Counted from the stretch's first letter, positions 8,318 to 16,997 are shown. The stretch: 33,267 nucleotides of DNA from Myxococcales bacterium (GCA_009692605.1 SHYV01000021.1:1-33267); one strand, 5' to 3'. The notes: a model not told the origin generated them from the letters alone. Program-made: numbers and translations.

Positions 8318-9375
8318 TGCCAGATCCACGCGCTGGCGCACCCGTACCGATCGGTGTCCGCAAGGCCGACCACATCGCGCTCTGTCTGGACGGCGACGTC
8401 GGCTTCCGGACCAAGACCAACCTGTTCGACGACGTCGAACTGGTGCACGACGCGCTCCCGGATCTGGCGCTCGACGACATCGATCTATCCACAGTGTTCG
8501 CCGGAAAGACGCTCCGCGCGCCCTTGATCATCGCTGCCATGACGGGCGGCACGGCCGCCGCAGTAAAGATCAACCGGGATCTTGCCCGCTGTGCCCAACG
8601 GTTCGGGATCGGCTTTGCCTTTGGCAGCCAGCGGCCGCTCCTGGTCGGGGGCGTTCAGGATGGCTACCACGTCCGGGACGTCGCCCCTGACGTTTTGGTG
8701 CTCGGAAATATTGGCGTGGTTCAGGCCCGGGAGACCAGCTCGCATCGGCTCCGCAGCCTGGTGGACGAGACCGGCTGCGACGCGCTCTGCGTGCACCTGA
8801 ACCCCGCAATGGAGGTCGTTCAGCCGGGCGGGGATCGCGACTTCCGTGGGGGCATGCATACCATCCGGCGCCTTGTGGAGGAGCTTGGGGTGCCGATCGT
8901 GGTGAAGGAGACCGGGTGCGGGTTGTCCCGGAGCGTGGGGACCCGGCTACGCGCGCTGGGGGTGACCCACGTGGATACGTCCGGGGCGGGGGGCACGTCC
9001 TGGGTGGCCGTCGAGACCGCCCGGGTCCAAGACCCCGCTGCCCGCGCTGTTGGCGAGCGCTTTCGGGACTGGGGCATCCCGACAGCCGCCAGCGTATTGC
9101 AGCTGGCGGGGCTCGGACTGACGGTGTGCGCGACGGGTGGCGTCTCCAACGGGCTGGAAATTGCGAAGGCCCTGGCGCTCGGGGCAACGTGCGGCGGAGT
9201 CGCTCGGCCGTTCCTGCAGGCTCAAGCGCGGGGAGACCTCGATGACGCTGTCCAGATCGTGATCGAAGAGCTGCGCGTCGCCTGCTTGCTGACTGGTGCA
9301 CGGTCCGCGCGTGCGTTGGCGGATGTGCCCTGCGTGATCGGCGGACGGCTGCGCGCGTGGGCCCCGGCGCGGTGA
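8317..9375 (+). CDS. fni: Isopentenyl-diphosphate delta-isomerase, type 2 (FMN-dependent)
   Basis: RKADHIALCL, PLIIAAMTGG, FAFGSQRPLL, CVHLNPAMEVVQPGGDRDFRGG, VKETGCGLSR and VDTSGAGGTSW are type 2 IDI motifs; ATG 8317 overlaps the previous stop. Confidence 0.95.
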   Translation: MPDPRAGAPVPIGVRKADHIALCLDGDVGFRTKTNLFDDVELVHDALPDLALDDIDLSTVFAGKTLRAPLIIAAMTGGTAAAVKINRDLARCAQRFGIGFAFGSQRPLLVGGVQDGYHVRDVAPDVLVLGNIGVVQARETSSHRLRSLVDETGCDALCVHLNPAMEVVQPGGDRDFRGGMHTIRRLVEELGVPIVVKETGCGLSRSVGTRLRALGVTHVDTSGAGGTSWVAVETARVQDPAARAVGERFRDWGIPTAASVLQLAGLGLTVCATGGVSNGLEIAKALALGATCGGVARPFLQAQARGDLDDAVQIVIEELRVACLLTGARSARALADVPCVIGGRLRAWAPAR

Positions 9376-9425
9376 TCGGTTGAGCCCGCCGCGCACCAAC
9401 GTCTGATTCGGGCTACTGCTCAGGC

Positions 9426-9770
9426 ATGCGCTGGTCCCCCATCCTCCGCCTGTCCATCCTCCTCGTCGCGCTGTTGGCCGCGGGGATGTTCACCGTGCAA
9501 AACCTCTCGCGTACGACGCTGCTCTCCTTCGATGTGTACCTTTACGCATGGCGCCTCGCTTCACCGGTGGCGGTCCCGGCGTTGATTTGGGGGAGCTTCC
9601 TGTCCGGCTTTGCGGTAGCTGGTTTGATGGGGTGGATGCGCCGGAGCGGGCTGGCCCGCACGGTGAGCCGGCTCGAGCAGGAGGCGCTCCTCCGCTCTGC
9701 AGGGCGACCCGCTGGTGCGGCCCCGCCTGCGGACGCGACCGCGTCCCCCGGGGACGACTGGGGCCGATAG
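9426..9770 (+). CDS. LapA/DUF1049-like small membrane protein
   Basis: Two TM helices with F.VQN in the first loop, a polar tail and coiled-coil-like segment. Confidence 0.55.
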   Translation: MRWSPILRLSILLVALLAAGMFTVQNLSRTTLLSFDVYLYAWRLASPVAVPALIWGSFLSGFAVAGLMGWMRRSGLARTVSRLEQEALLRSAGRPAGAAPPADATASPGDDWGR

Positions 9771-9774
9771 CGTC

Positions 9775-10713
9775 CTACGGTCTGGCGAACCCGTTGACGC
9801 GCTGGTTCAGGAAGCGTTGGACCCGGTGATGGATGTTCTCGGGTTGCTCGATGAGCGCAGCGTGGCTGGCATCGGCTAGGACGAGCAGCTCCGCGCCGGG
9901 GATGGTCTTGACGATCTTCCGGGACAACCACATCGGCGTGAACGCGTCGCGCTCCGCGGCCACGATCAGGGCCGGAACTGCGATCCGGGGCAACACATCC
10001 CAGGCGTCGTGCTTCTGCACCTCGAGCACGTTGTGAAGGAATACGCGAAGGTCGAGCCGGGAGATGTGGCCGAGGTACTTCACCATGTCTTCCCGCCGGG
10101 CGTAGACGGGGTCGACGAGATCGAACCGCCACGTGACGAACCACGCGAGCGGGCTCCTCAGCAGCGGCCGCATGATGGAATGGGCACCCGCGCCCCGGCG
10201 ATCCACCAGGCGCGAGGCGATCTCGAAGATGCGGGGTGAACCGGAATAGTCGAAGAAGGTCTCGAGCGTCCTGCCGGCGCTCCCCAGCATCGGGACGATG
10301 GCGCTCACCCGGTCGGCGTGCGTTCGGTAGTATTCGAACAGCACCTGACATCCCATGGAATGGCCGACGAGCACGATCGGCGCCTCTCCGGCGACATCTC
10401 CCACCACCGCGTCCAGATCGGCGGCAAAGCGCTCGATGGACATGTCGGCCGTCTGCCAATCATCGACCCGATCGCTGCGGCCGTGGGCCCGGTAGTCCCA
10501 AACCACGACCGTGTAGTCGCGGGCGAAGAACTCGACGAAATAGCGCCAGAAGTAGGTGCTGACGCCGACGCCGTTGTTGCAGATGAGGATCGGGCCTTGT
10601 CCCACGGCGCGCCAGTACAGCCGCACGCCGTCATCGGCGCGGGCGAATCCGGATCGAATGCAGGGCTCAGCCACGGCGGGTGGCGTACCAGCATCGGAGG
10701 GGGAGGCGTTCAT
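9775..10713 (-). CDS. Alpha/beta hydrolase
   Basis: Nucleophile elbow GHSMG, VVVWDYRAHGRSD, and IAVPALIVAAERDAFTP near the catalytic acid, with a late His (ASHAALIEQP). Confidence 0.92.
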   Translation of the reverse strand: MNASPSDAGTPPAVAEPCIRSGFARADDGVRLYWRAVGQGPILICNNGVGVSTYFWRYFVEFFARDYTVVVWDYRAHGRSDRVDDWQTADMSIERFAADLDAVVGDVAGEAPIVLVGHSMGCQVLFEYYRTHADRVSAIVPMLGSAGRTLETFFDYSGSPRIFEIASRLVDRRGAGAHSIMRPLLRSPLAWFVTWRFDLVDPVYARREDMVKYLGHISRLDLRVFLHNVLEVQKHDAWDVLPRIAVPALIVAAERDAFTPMWLSRKIVKTIPGAELLVLADASHAALIEQPENIHHRVQRFLNQRVNGFARP

Positions 10714-10723
10714 CGTTAGGGGG

Positions 10724-10796
10724 TGGAGAAGACCGGAATCGAACCGGCGACCTCCGCATTGCGAACGCGGCGCTCTACCAATTGAGCTACTTCCCC
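10724..10796 (-). tRNA. tRNA-Ala (anticodon CGC)
   Basis: GGGGAAG TA GCTC AATTGGTA GAGC G CCGCG TTCGCAA TGCGG AGGTC GCCGG TTCGATT CCGGT CTTCTCC A folds as a 73-nt cloverleaf; G3:U70 alanine identity pair present; CCA not encoded. Confidence 0.95.
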
Positions 10797-10808
10797 AGCG
10801 GCGGGCAC

Positions 10809-10837
10809 CATGTAGCTGAGCTGGCCGGGCGTGTCAA
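10809..10837 (-). promoter_or_regulatory. Putative sigma70-type promoter for tRNA-Ala
   Basis: Perfect TTGACA (10837-10832), 17-nt spacer, TACATG (10814-10809, imperfect -10), 12 nt before the tRNA 5' end; lies just after the upstream CDS stop. Confidence 0.5.
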
Positions 10838-10840
10838 GGC

Positions 10841-12748
10841 TTAGGGGCTGCCGCCAGTGAGCCGGAGCAAGGTGTCGACCTCCCCATAGTCGCCCGCTAC
10901 GGCGCCGAACCGCATCGTCCGGAAGACTCGCCGGATGCATCTCCGATCGTCGGGACTGGCGTCCGCGGGCTCCAGCAGCTCTACGTTTCGGGCGATGCCG
11001 GTCGGGTCGACCATCGCCTTGAAATGGGCGTCAACCGCTCCGCGAATCGGGAGGCACGCAGCGAGCGCGGTGGCGTGGGTCTGGACGACTTTTGCGGCCG
11101 TACGGTCGAGCGCTACGGCTGTCGCACCGGCCGGCGGCGTCCAGTCCATCGCATCGGTCAGCTCCAGCTGGATTCGGCGCTCGATGCTCCTGCCACCCTC
11201 CAGTTGGACGAGCTCGTCGTGGGCTCCGAAGCCGTCGGCCTCGACCCGGATGCGGATCGGAGCATCGGGGTTGGTTGCGCGGTACTCCACCGTGCCGCCG
11301 TTGCCGACCACCAAGCCGTTGACGAAGACTTGGTCGGCAGGGGGGTCGAGCAGAAGCGTGAGCACGGCGTCGTTGGTGTGCGGGCCGTGGATCACCCCCG
11401 ATGCGACGAGCGCTGCGAACCCGAGCAGCAGGAGCGCGCCCGCTGCGAGGGCCTTCGGCACGGCGGACCGCCTCGACACCTTGAAGGTGATGGTCCTCCG
11501 CTCGCCGTGCTCGGTGATCAGGGTCAGGGCTGCGGAAGCGGTTCGCCTCGGCATGCGATCTGCGTGGACCAACACCTCGACCACCTGGGTAAGCAGGTTC
11601 GGGTCAAGCTGTGGCTTCACGATTTCCAGCCAGTCGTGGTCGGCGACGACGCGCCCGGGCATTCTGCCGTCTCCCTGATTTCGCACGATGAGCCGATGCC
11701 GGACCTTGGGCTCGCCTGTCCGGAGGACGACGGTGTCGGCGACATCCATGGCGAGCTTTGGGCCGCGGAGCCGGACAGGTTCCAGATCGGAGAGATCTAA
11801 GGGTTTTGGCTCCGATCTGGGTGGTGGTGGCGGCCGAGGAGGGGCTGCGCTCTGTGGCGGCACGGGCGCCGGCAGCACGGGCATGGGCAGCACGGGCATC
11901 GGCGGCACGGGCATGGGCAGCACGGGCATCGGCGGCAAGTGCGCCAGGCTCGGCGGCGGCATGTCGAGGAAGGGGCCGCTCGCGACCGATTCGGCAGTCT
12001 GGCCCTGGGGCGTCGGCCCAGGCGTGTACCCCGGCGACCCGTCTGGGCGGCGCCCGCCGGACTGGGACCATCGCTCGCGCTGAGCATCGTAGCGGGCGCG
12101 GCGGGCAGGATCCCGGAGCACCGTCCACGCCTGATCCAGGCCGTTCAGCATCTCGGCGGACAGCGCCAAGTCGTTGAGGTTCCTGGCCCAGCGGTACCGG
12201 ACACGGTACGCCTGCTCCAGCTGCTCCAAGGTGCTGGTTGGCTCCGCCTGAAGTGCTTCGTAGAAGTCGATCATGCTGGGCGGCGGCGTCGTTTCGTCGT
12301 CTGTGGTCCGACTCAACCCCGCTGCAGCCAGCGCTTCTCCGATCTGCTGGCTGACGAGCGCCTCAGCGAGCCCGAGCTCCCGGCCTTGGTTGCGAACAGC
12401 CTTCTCTACCGTCGGGCTGAACTCGCCTTCGCTAAGGATCCCGCGGATGTACACGCGGAAGCTCTCCACGTTCCGATGGGCGTGGGATGACGCCGTGTGG
12501 GCGCGATAGTCTTCTGGCTCTTCGGTGAGGGCCTTTCGGATCAGCGCGTTTTGCTTGATCAGAAATAGTGCTTCTACCTTAAATTTTGGGTTTGACTGCT
12601 GTCCCTGAGCCCAGCTCCGGCGCTTCTTGATGACGGCTTCGACATCAGATGTGTCCGACTCCTCAGGCACCCCGTAGTACGCATAGAGCGACGTCTGGCC
12701 CACGGTGGCCAGGAAGCGATCAAGCTCTTCTAGCTCTCGACGATCCAT
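10841..12748 (-). CDS. Membrane-anchored protein with two J-like (HPD-less) regions, Pro-rich repeats, Ig/BACON-like region, one TM, PEGA-like and AgmX-like C-terminal regions
   Basis: FYEALQAEPTSTLEQLEQAYR...MLNGLDQAWTVLRDPARRARYDAQ resembles a J domain without HPD; earlier SLYAYYGVPEESDTSDVEAVIKKRR; TM ALAAGALLLLGFAALVASGVI; DPPADQVFVNGLVVGNGG PEGA-like; last gene of the - strand Hsp70 operon. Confidence 0.75.
   Translation of the reverse strand: MDRRELEELDRFLATVGQTSLYAYYGVPEESDTSDVEAVIKKRRSWAQGQQSNPKFKVEALFLIKQNALIRKALTEEPEDYRAHTASSHAHRNVESFRVYIRGILSEGEFSPTVEKAVRNQGRELGLAEALVSQQIGEALAAAGLSRTTDDETTPPPSMIDFYEALQAEPTSTLEQLEQAYRVRYRWARNLNDLALSAEMLNGLDQAWTVLRDPARRARYDAQRERWSQSGGRRPDGSPGYTPGPTPQGQTAESVASGPFLDMPPPSLAHLPPMPVLPMPVPPMPVLPMPVLPAPVPPQSAAPPRPPPPPRSEPKPLDLSDLEPVRLRGPKLAMDVADTVVLRTGEPKVRHRLIVRNQGDGRMPGRVVADHDWLEIVKPQLDPNLLTQVVEVLVHADRMPRRTASAALTLITEHGERRTITFKVSRRSAVPKALAAGALLLLGFAALVASGVIHGPHTNDAVLTLLLDPPADQVFVNGLVVGNGGTVEYRATNPDAPIRIRVEADGFGAHDELVQLEGGRSIERRIQLELTDAMDWTPPAGATAVALDRTAAKVVQTHATALAACLPIRGAVDAHFKAMVDPTGIARNVELLEPADASPDDRRCIRRVFRTMRFGAVAGDYGEVDTLLRLTGGSP
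11881..11937 (-). repeat. 30-bp direct repeat in the coding sequence (PPMPVLPMPV repeats)
   Basis: 27-bp exact copies GCATGGGCAGCACGGGCATCGGCGGCA at 11881-11907 and 11911-11937 (+ strand orientation). Confidence 0.9.
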
Positions 12749-12787
12749 CTATCGTAGCCTCTATCAGGTAATGGCCCCGCTAACGGG

Positions 12788-14395
12788 TCAGTGGACCGTC
12801 GCTGCGGCCACTCTCGTCCTTGCGGCGTCGAACCCTTCGGAAGAGAGTGCCCCTTTCAGTACGATGCGGGCGCGGCGTGAGAGCCGCGTCTCGATGTCGG
12901 TGACGTCGACCTCAAGCAACTGGTTCATGGTGTACCGGTACACCACTTCGATTGGCGTGCCCCGAGGGCGTGGCGGCAGGTTGTCGAGGATGACCTCGCC
13001 GATGACAGTGACCTCGTCTGGGTGGGTCCCGACCCCCTCGGTCACCTCCACGCGCACGGCGGTCATTCCGTCGTACGCGTAGGCAAACCGGCCGCGGCGT
13101 TCGCAGGGCAGGGGGGTGAACTCAGGGATCAACGTGACGACACGCTGGTTGAGTTGGACGTCGAGGGCGACCATGCCGAGCGTGTGGCTGGCGACATCGG
13201 CGATGCGTAGCCCGGGCAGCGTACCGGCACCCGGGTTGGGCTCGGCCGGTGCCGACGTCTCTGGGGGCCCGGGCTCATTTGTCTCATTGAGCATGTTCGA
13301 ACGCCAGTTATGGAAAGCGAGGTGCTGTGGTCGGTGGCGGAGTACGGCGGCGAGGGCTGCTCCAAGCGCCACGCACTCGTCCGGGTTGATGCCGACCACT
13401 GGGGCCTTGCCCGAGAGTCTGCCCATCATCTCTGCGACTGCTGGCATTCGGGTCGATCCGCCTGTGAGCAGGATGTCGTCGATTTCAGCCCAGCTCATCT
13501 TGGCCTTCTCGAGGACCAGTCCGCAGGTATCCGCACACTGTCCAAGCAGATCCTTCGTGATGTCTTCGAACTCTTCACGCATGACGGGTACAATCGTCCG
13601 GTGACCCCGAAAGTTCACGGGGATCACCGCTCGCGGCTTCGTGGACAGCGAGATCTTCGCGTGGAGGCACCGCTCGTACAGCTCCTGATGGGTCTGCGCC
13701 TCGTCGCGGGGGTCGACGCCGAATTTCTGGACGAACTGATCGGCGACGTGGTTCAGCAGCCTGTCGTCCCAGTCCTTTCCACCTAGCTCGGCGTTACCGT
13801 CGGTGGCGATGGTACGGAGCGTGGTCCCCCGGAGCTCCATCACGGTGACGTCGAACGTCCCACCGCCAAGGTCGAAGACCAGGAGGTGCCGGTCGCCACC
13901 TTTGCGCTCCACGCCGTACGCGATGGCCGCTGCGGTGGGCTCGTTGATGATCGACAGGCCGCTGAAACCTGCGAGAGCGCCGGCCTCGGCGGTGGCTCCG
14001 CGCTGCGCGCTGTTGAAGTAGGCCGGCACGGTGATCACCGCGTTCTTCACGGGGTGACCCAGCGCCTCCTCAGCGTCGTCCTTGAGCTTACGTAGGATGA
14101 ACGAGGAGAGCTCCTGCGGGCCGTACCTTCGGCCGAACAGTTCGGTGGTGTGGCCCTCCTCCCCCATGTGCCGTTTGATGAAGCGCACAACATTGGATGC
14201 GTCCACCAGGACCATCTTGACCGCTTCGTCGCCGACTACGCACTCATCCCGCTCGTAGAAGTGGATGACCGAAGCGGTGGTCCGCTGCCCTTCGCCGTTG
14301 GGAATGACGACGGGCTTGCCGAACGCATCCACGTAGGCGACCGCTGAAAAGGTTGTCCCGAGGTCGATGCCCAGAATGATCCCGTCGTCAGGCAC
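12788..14395 (-). CDS. Short Hsp70/DnaK-family protein without recognisable C-terminal helical lid
   Basis: GIDLGTTFSAVAYV, INEPTAAAIAYG, VFDLGGGTFDVTVME and LLTGGSTRMPAV; ends soon after a beta-SBD-like region (535 aa). Confidence 0.93.
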   Translation of the reverse strand: MPDDGIILGIDLGTTFSAVAYVDAFGKPVVIPNGEGQRTTASVIHFYERDECVVGDEAVKMVLVDASNVVRFIKRHMGEEGHTTELFGRRYGPQELSSFILRKLKDDAEEALGHPVKNAVITVPAYFNSAQRGATAEAGALAGFSGLSIINEPTAAAIAYGVERKGGDRHLLVFDLGGGTFDVTVMELRGTTLRTIATDGNAELGGKDWDDRLLNHVADQFVQKFGVDPRDEAQTHQELYERCLHAKISLSTKPRAVIPVNFRGHRTIVPVMREEFEDITKDLLGQCADTCGLVLEKAKMSWAEIDDILLTGGSTRMPAVAEMMGRLSGKAPVVGINPDECVALGAALAAVLRHRPQHLAFHNWRSNMLNETNEPGPPETSAPAEPNPGAGTLPGLRIADVASHTLGMVALDVQLNQRVVTLIPEFTPLPCERRGRFAYAYDGMTAVRVEVTEGVGTHPDEVTVIGEVILDNLPPRPRGTPIEVVYRYTMNQLLEVDVTDIETRLSRRARIVLKGALSSEGFDAARTRVAAATVH

Positions 14396-14401
14396 GCGGG
14401 G

Positions 14402-14998
14402 CTACTCTCGTGAGTTGGTGCGGGGCTCACCGCTGCCACCCGGTACGCCGCTCTCCCGGCCACCTACGCCGACCGCGGTCTCGCCCTCCGCCTCGATCCC
14501 GAACCGCGCGACAGCTACTTCTTCTGCTCTGAGCTGTTTTTCACCTCGCACGAACCCGCGCTTCAGCACGGCCTGAACCTTCCAGTCGTCGTCGGCTGTG
14601 GGCGCGGCGACCACTCGGACGGCCTTGTGAAGCTTACGGTCGAAGCGCTCTATGCTCTCGCAGGGCACGACATCCCGGCGGTAGAGCATCTCCAAAAACT
14701 CGTCGAGCAGGTACTGGAAGCTGTCGGCGATCACGTCGCTGCTCATCTCCTGCCGGGCCAGAGACTGCTGGAACCAGTTCAGGCTGTCGTAGAACAGGAG
14801 CAGGTCAAGGAGGAAGGGCTTCTCTTGCTGGAAGACGAAGTCGTCCTTGTACTGACGGAGCTCCTCATAGAGGTGATCGAACGCCTTCTGCTGGGTGTCG
14901 TCCTGCTTCATCCGGGCTTCGATCAAGTCGTGGAGGGCCTGAAGCCGCGCCCCGATGGCTGCGGCGCCTGGCCCGTCGATCGACGGATCACCCGCCAT
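14402..14998 (-). CDS. GrpE-like nucleotide exchange factor homolog (divergent)
   Basis: Helical N-terminal region then SIERFDRKLHKAVRVVAAPTADDDWKVQAVLKRGFVRGEKQLRAEEVAVARF, matching GrpE C-terminal pattern; sits between two hsp70-like genes. Confidence 0.72.
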   Translation of the reverse strand: MAGDPSIDGPGAAAIGARLQALHDLIEARMKQDDTQQKAFDHLYEELRQYKDDFVFQQEKPFLLDLLLFYDSLNWFQQSLARQEMSSDVIADSFQYLLDEFLEMLYRRDVVPCESIERFDRKLHKAVRVVAAPTADDDWKVQAVLKRGFVRGEKQLRAEEVAVARFGIEAEGETAVGVGGRESGVPGGSGEPRTNSRE

Positions 14999-16997
14999 TT
15001 TGGCCCCCCGCGAGCTCGGTCGCGAGGTTGATGAACGTGCCCTGCAGCTCGACTGACTCGTTGCAGAAGTGGTAGTCCTCGGCCCGCGACGCGAGGCTGC
15101 GCAGGAAGTCAGGCCGAACCTGATTGCCGACTCCGATGGTGATGACGCGGCCTCCGGACGTGCGGATCCGGTTGACCTCGGCCACAGCGGCCTCCGGATC
15201 GTCCGGATGACCGTCGGTCAGCACCATGGTGATGCGCTGCACTCCAGCGCGATTCTTCGTCATGTCCCGCGCCGCGAGCAGGCCCTCCGCCAGCGGCGTA
15301 GAGCCTATGGGGGTGAGCCCTCGGACCGCGCTCTCCAGCTTCGCACCGTCGCTCGTAAGCGGGCAGATGACCCCGCCGGGGAAGGCCACGACGGCGATCT
15401 GCCGGTTCGGACCGAGCGAGCGTTCGATGAAGGACAGCGCTGCCTTGCGCGCCTCCTCGATGTTCGCGCCGTACATCGACCCGGAGCAGTCCATCAGGAG
15501 CACGATGCTCATCGGTGCGCGATTCCGGGCCAGGTCGTCGAGAGTGACGGACCCCGCCGCGAGCCGATGCGCCAAGGTCTGCCCGCTGTCGAGGTCCATC
15601 GACTCGACCTCGACGATGCCGTTCGCGTTGTACCGGAACGTGACTGACAGGCGCGACTTTCCTGCCGCGCGGGCGGGGATGCCGTAGAACTCGAAGTGCC
15701 CGAGCACGGCGCACTCCAACGGGTCCACGTTCTCACCCTGAACCAGCCACAGGTCCATCGTGCTCTGGCCGTCGTGGGTTGTGACGTAGTCATCCCGGGT
15801 GCGCTCGCATGGAATACGCGAGTTTCTTTCGACGATCTTGGAGTTGTATAGCTTGCCGTCACGGTAGACGACCATGCCGAGCGAATGCGATGTGACGTCG
15901 TGCGTGCGGATGTCCACCGGCGGGGCTTCGCCGCTGACCCGGCTGGCCTCGATCGCGGCGGTGAGCGCTGCCCCGAGGGCGACGCACTCGTCTGGGTTGA
16001 TGTCGGTGGCGGCGTCGCGGCCGAACACCTTCTTGACCATGTCGCGCACCATCGGCATGCGCGTCGATCCGCCTGCGAGCACGACGGTGTCGATTTCGTC
16101 GGGCCTGAGCTTCGCGTCGTCGAGCACGTCCTTGGTCAGCGCCTCGCATCGCGCCAGCAGCCCGGCGGTGAGATCCTCGAACTTCTCCCGCGTGAGGTCC
16201 AGCCGGAGGATCTTCCCCTTGAAGTCGTAGAACAGGTTGACCTTCGGCCGCTTGGAGAGCGAGAGCTTGGCGCTCGTCGCTTTCGCCCGAAGGTCATGGT
16301 AGGCGGCCAGATCGTCCAGCGGGTCGATGGTGTGGCGGGCCTTGAACTGGTCGGCGGCGAACTCAATCAGCGCGTCGTCCCAGTCCTTGCCGCCCAGCAT
16401 GTGGTCGCCTGTGGTGGCGATCACGCTGATGTCGCGCCCGGCGATCTCCACGATGGAGACGTCGAACGTGCCGCCGCCGAGGTCATAGACCAGCACCTTC
16501 TTGGGCTCGCCCATGTTGGACAGGCCGTAGGCGAACGCCGCGGCCGTCGGCTCGTTGAGCAGCGCGAGCACCTTGAGGCCTGCGTATTCGCCGGCACGGA
16601 TGGTCGCCCGGCGCTGCTTGTCGCCGAAATAAGCAGGGACGGTGATCACGGCCTGATCGATGCGGTGGCCCAGCCGCAGCTCGGCGTCGTGCTTCAGCTT
16701 GGCCAGGATGAACCCGGACAGTCGCTCGGGGCTGTAGGCCTCGCCGCGGTACTCGAAGGTGTAGTCCTCCTCGCCCATGTGGCGCTTGATGAACTCAATC
16801 ACCTGTTCCGGGTACGCTACAGCTGACTGCTTGGCGTAGGTCCCGATGATCACCTCATCGCCCTCGAAGAGGATGACCGATGGGGTGATGCGCTCGCCTT
16901 CCGCGTTGTGCAGGATCTCGGGGACCCCGTACTTGTTCACGTGGGCGATGGCGGAGAATGTGGTGCCGAGGTCGATACCAACGGCGCGGGTGGACAT
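14988..16997 (-). CDS. Hsp70/DnaK-family protein with C-terminal von Willebrand factor A domain
   Basis: VGIDLGTTFSAIAHV, LNEPTAAAFAYG, VYDLGGGTFDVSIVE, VLAGGSTRMPMV; then APMSIVLLMDCSGSMYG (MIDAS DxSxS) and TMVLTDGHPDDP. Overlaps the grpE-like start by 11 bp. Confidence 0.95.
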   Translation of the reverse strand: MSTRAVGIDLGTTFSAIAHVNKYGVPEILHNAEGERITPSVILFEGDEVIIGTYAKQSAVAYPEQVIEFIKRHMGEEDYTFEYRGEAYSPERLSGFILAKLKHDAELRLGHRIDQAVITVPAYFGDKQRRATIRAGEYAGLKVLALLNEPTAAAFAYGLSNMGEPKKVLVYDLGGGTFDVSIVEIAGRDISVIATTGDHMLGGKDWDDALIEFAADQFKARHTIDPLDDLAAYHDLRAKATSAKLSLSKRPKVNLFYDFKGKILRLDLTREKFEDLTAGLLARCEALTKDVLDDAKLRPDEIDTVVLAGGSTRMPMVRDMVKKVFGRDAATDINPDECVALGAALTAAIEASRVSGEAPPVDIRTHDVTSHSLGMVVYRDGKLYNSKIVERNSRIPCERTRDDYVTTHDGQSTMDLWLVQGENVDPLECAVLGHFEFYGIPARAAGKSRLSVTFRYNANGIVEVESMDLDSGQTLAHRLAAGSVTLDDLARNRAPMSIVLLMDCSGSMYGANIEEARKAALSFIERSLGPNRQIAVVAFPGGVICPLTSDGAKLESAVRGLTPIGSTPLAEGLLAARDMTKNRAGVQRITMVLTDGHPDDPEAAVAEVNRIRTSGGRVITIGVGNQVRPDFLRSLASRAEDYHFCNESVELQGTFINLATELAGGQNGG

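Noticed and set aside
11866-11940. CRISPR-like array
   Set aside because: Adjacent short direct repeats with no unique spacers, in frame within a Pro-rich coding linker.
15885-16826. 313-aa + strand ORF opposite the Hsp70-vWA gene
   Set aside because: Antisense shadow ORF; Hsp70 motifs on the - strand are unambiguous.
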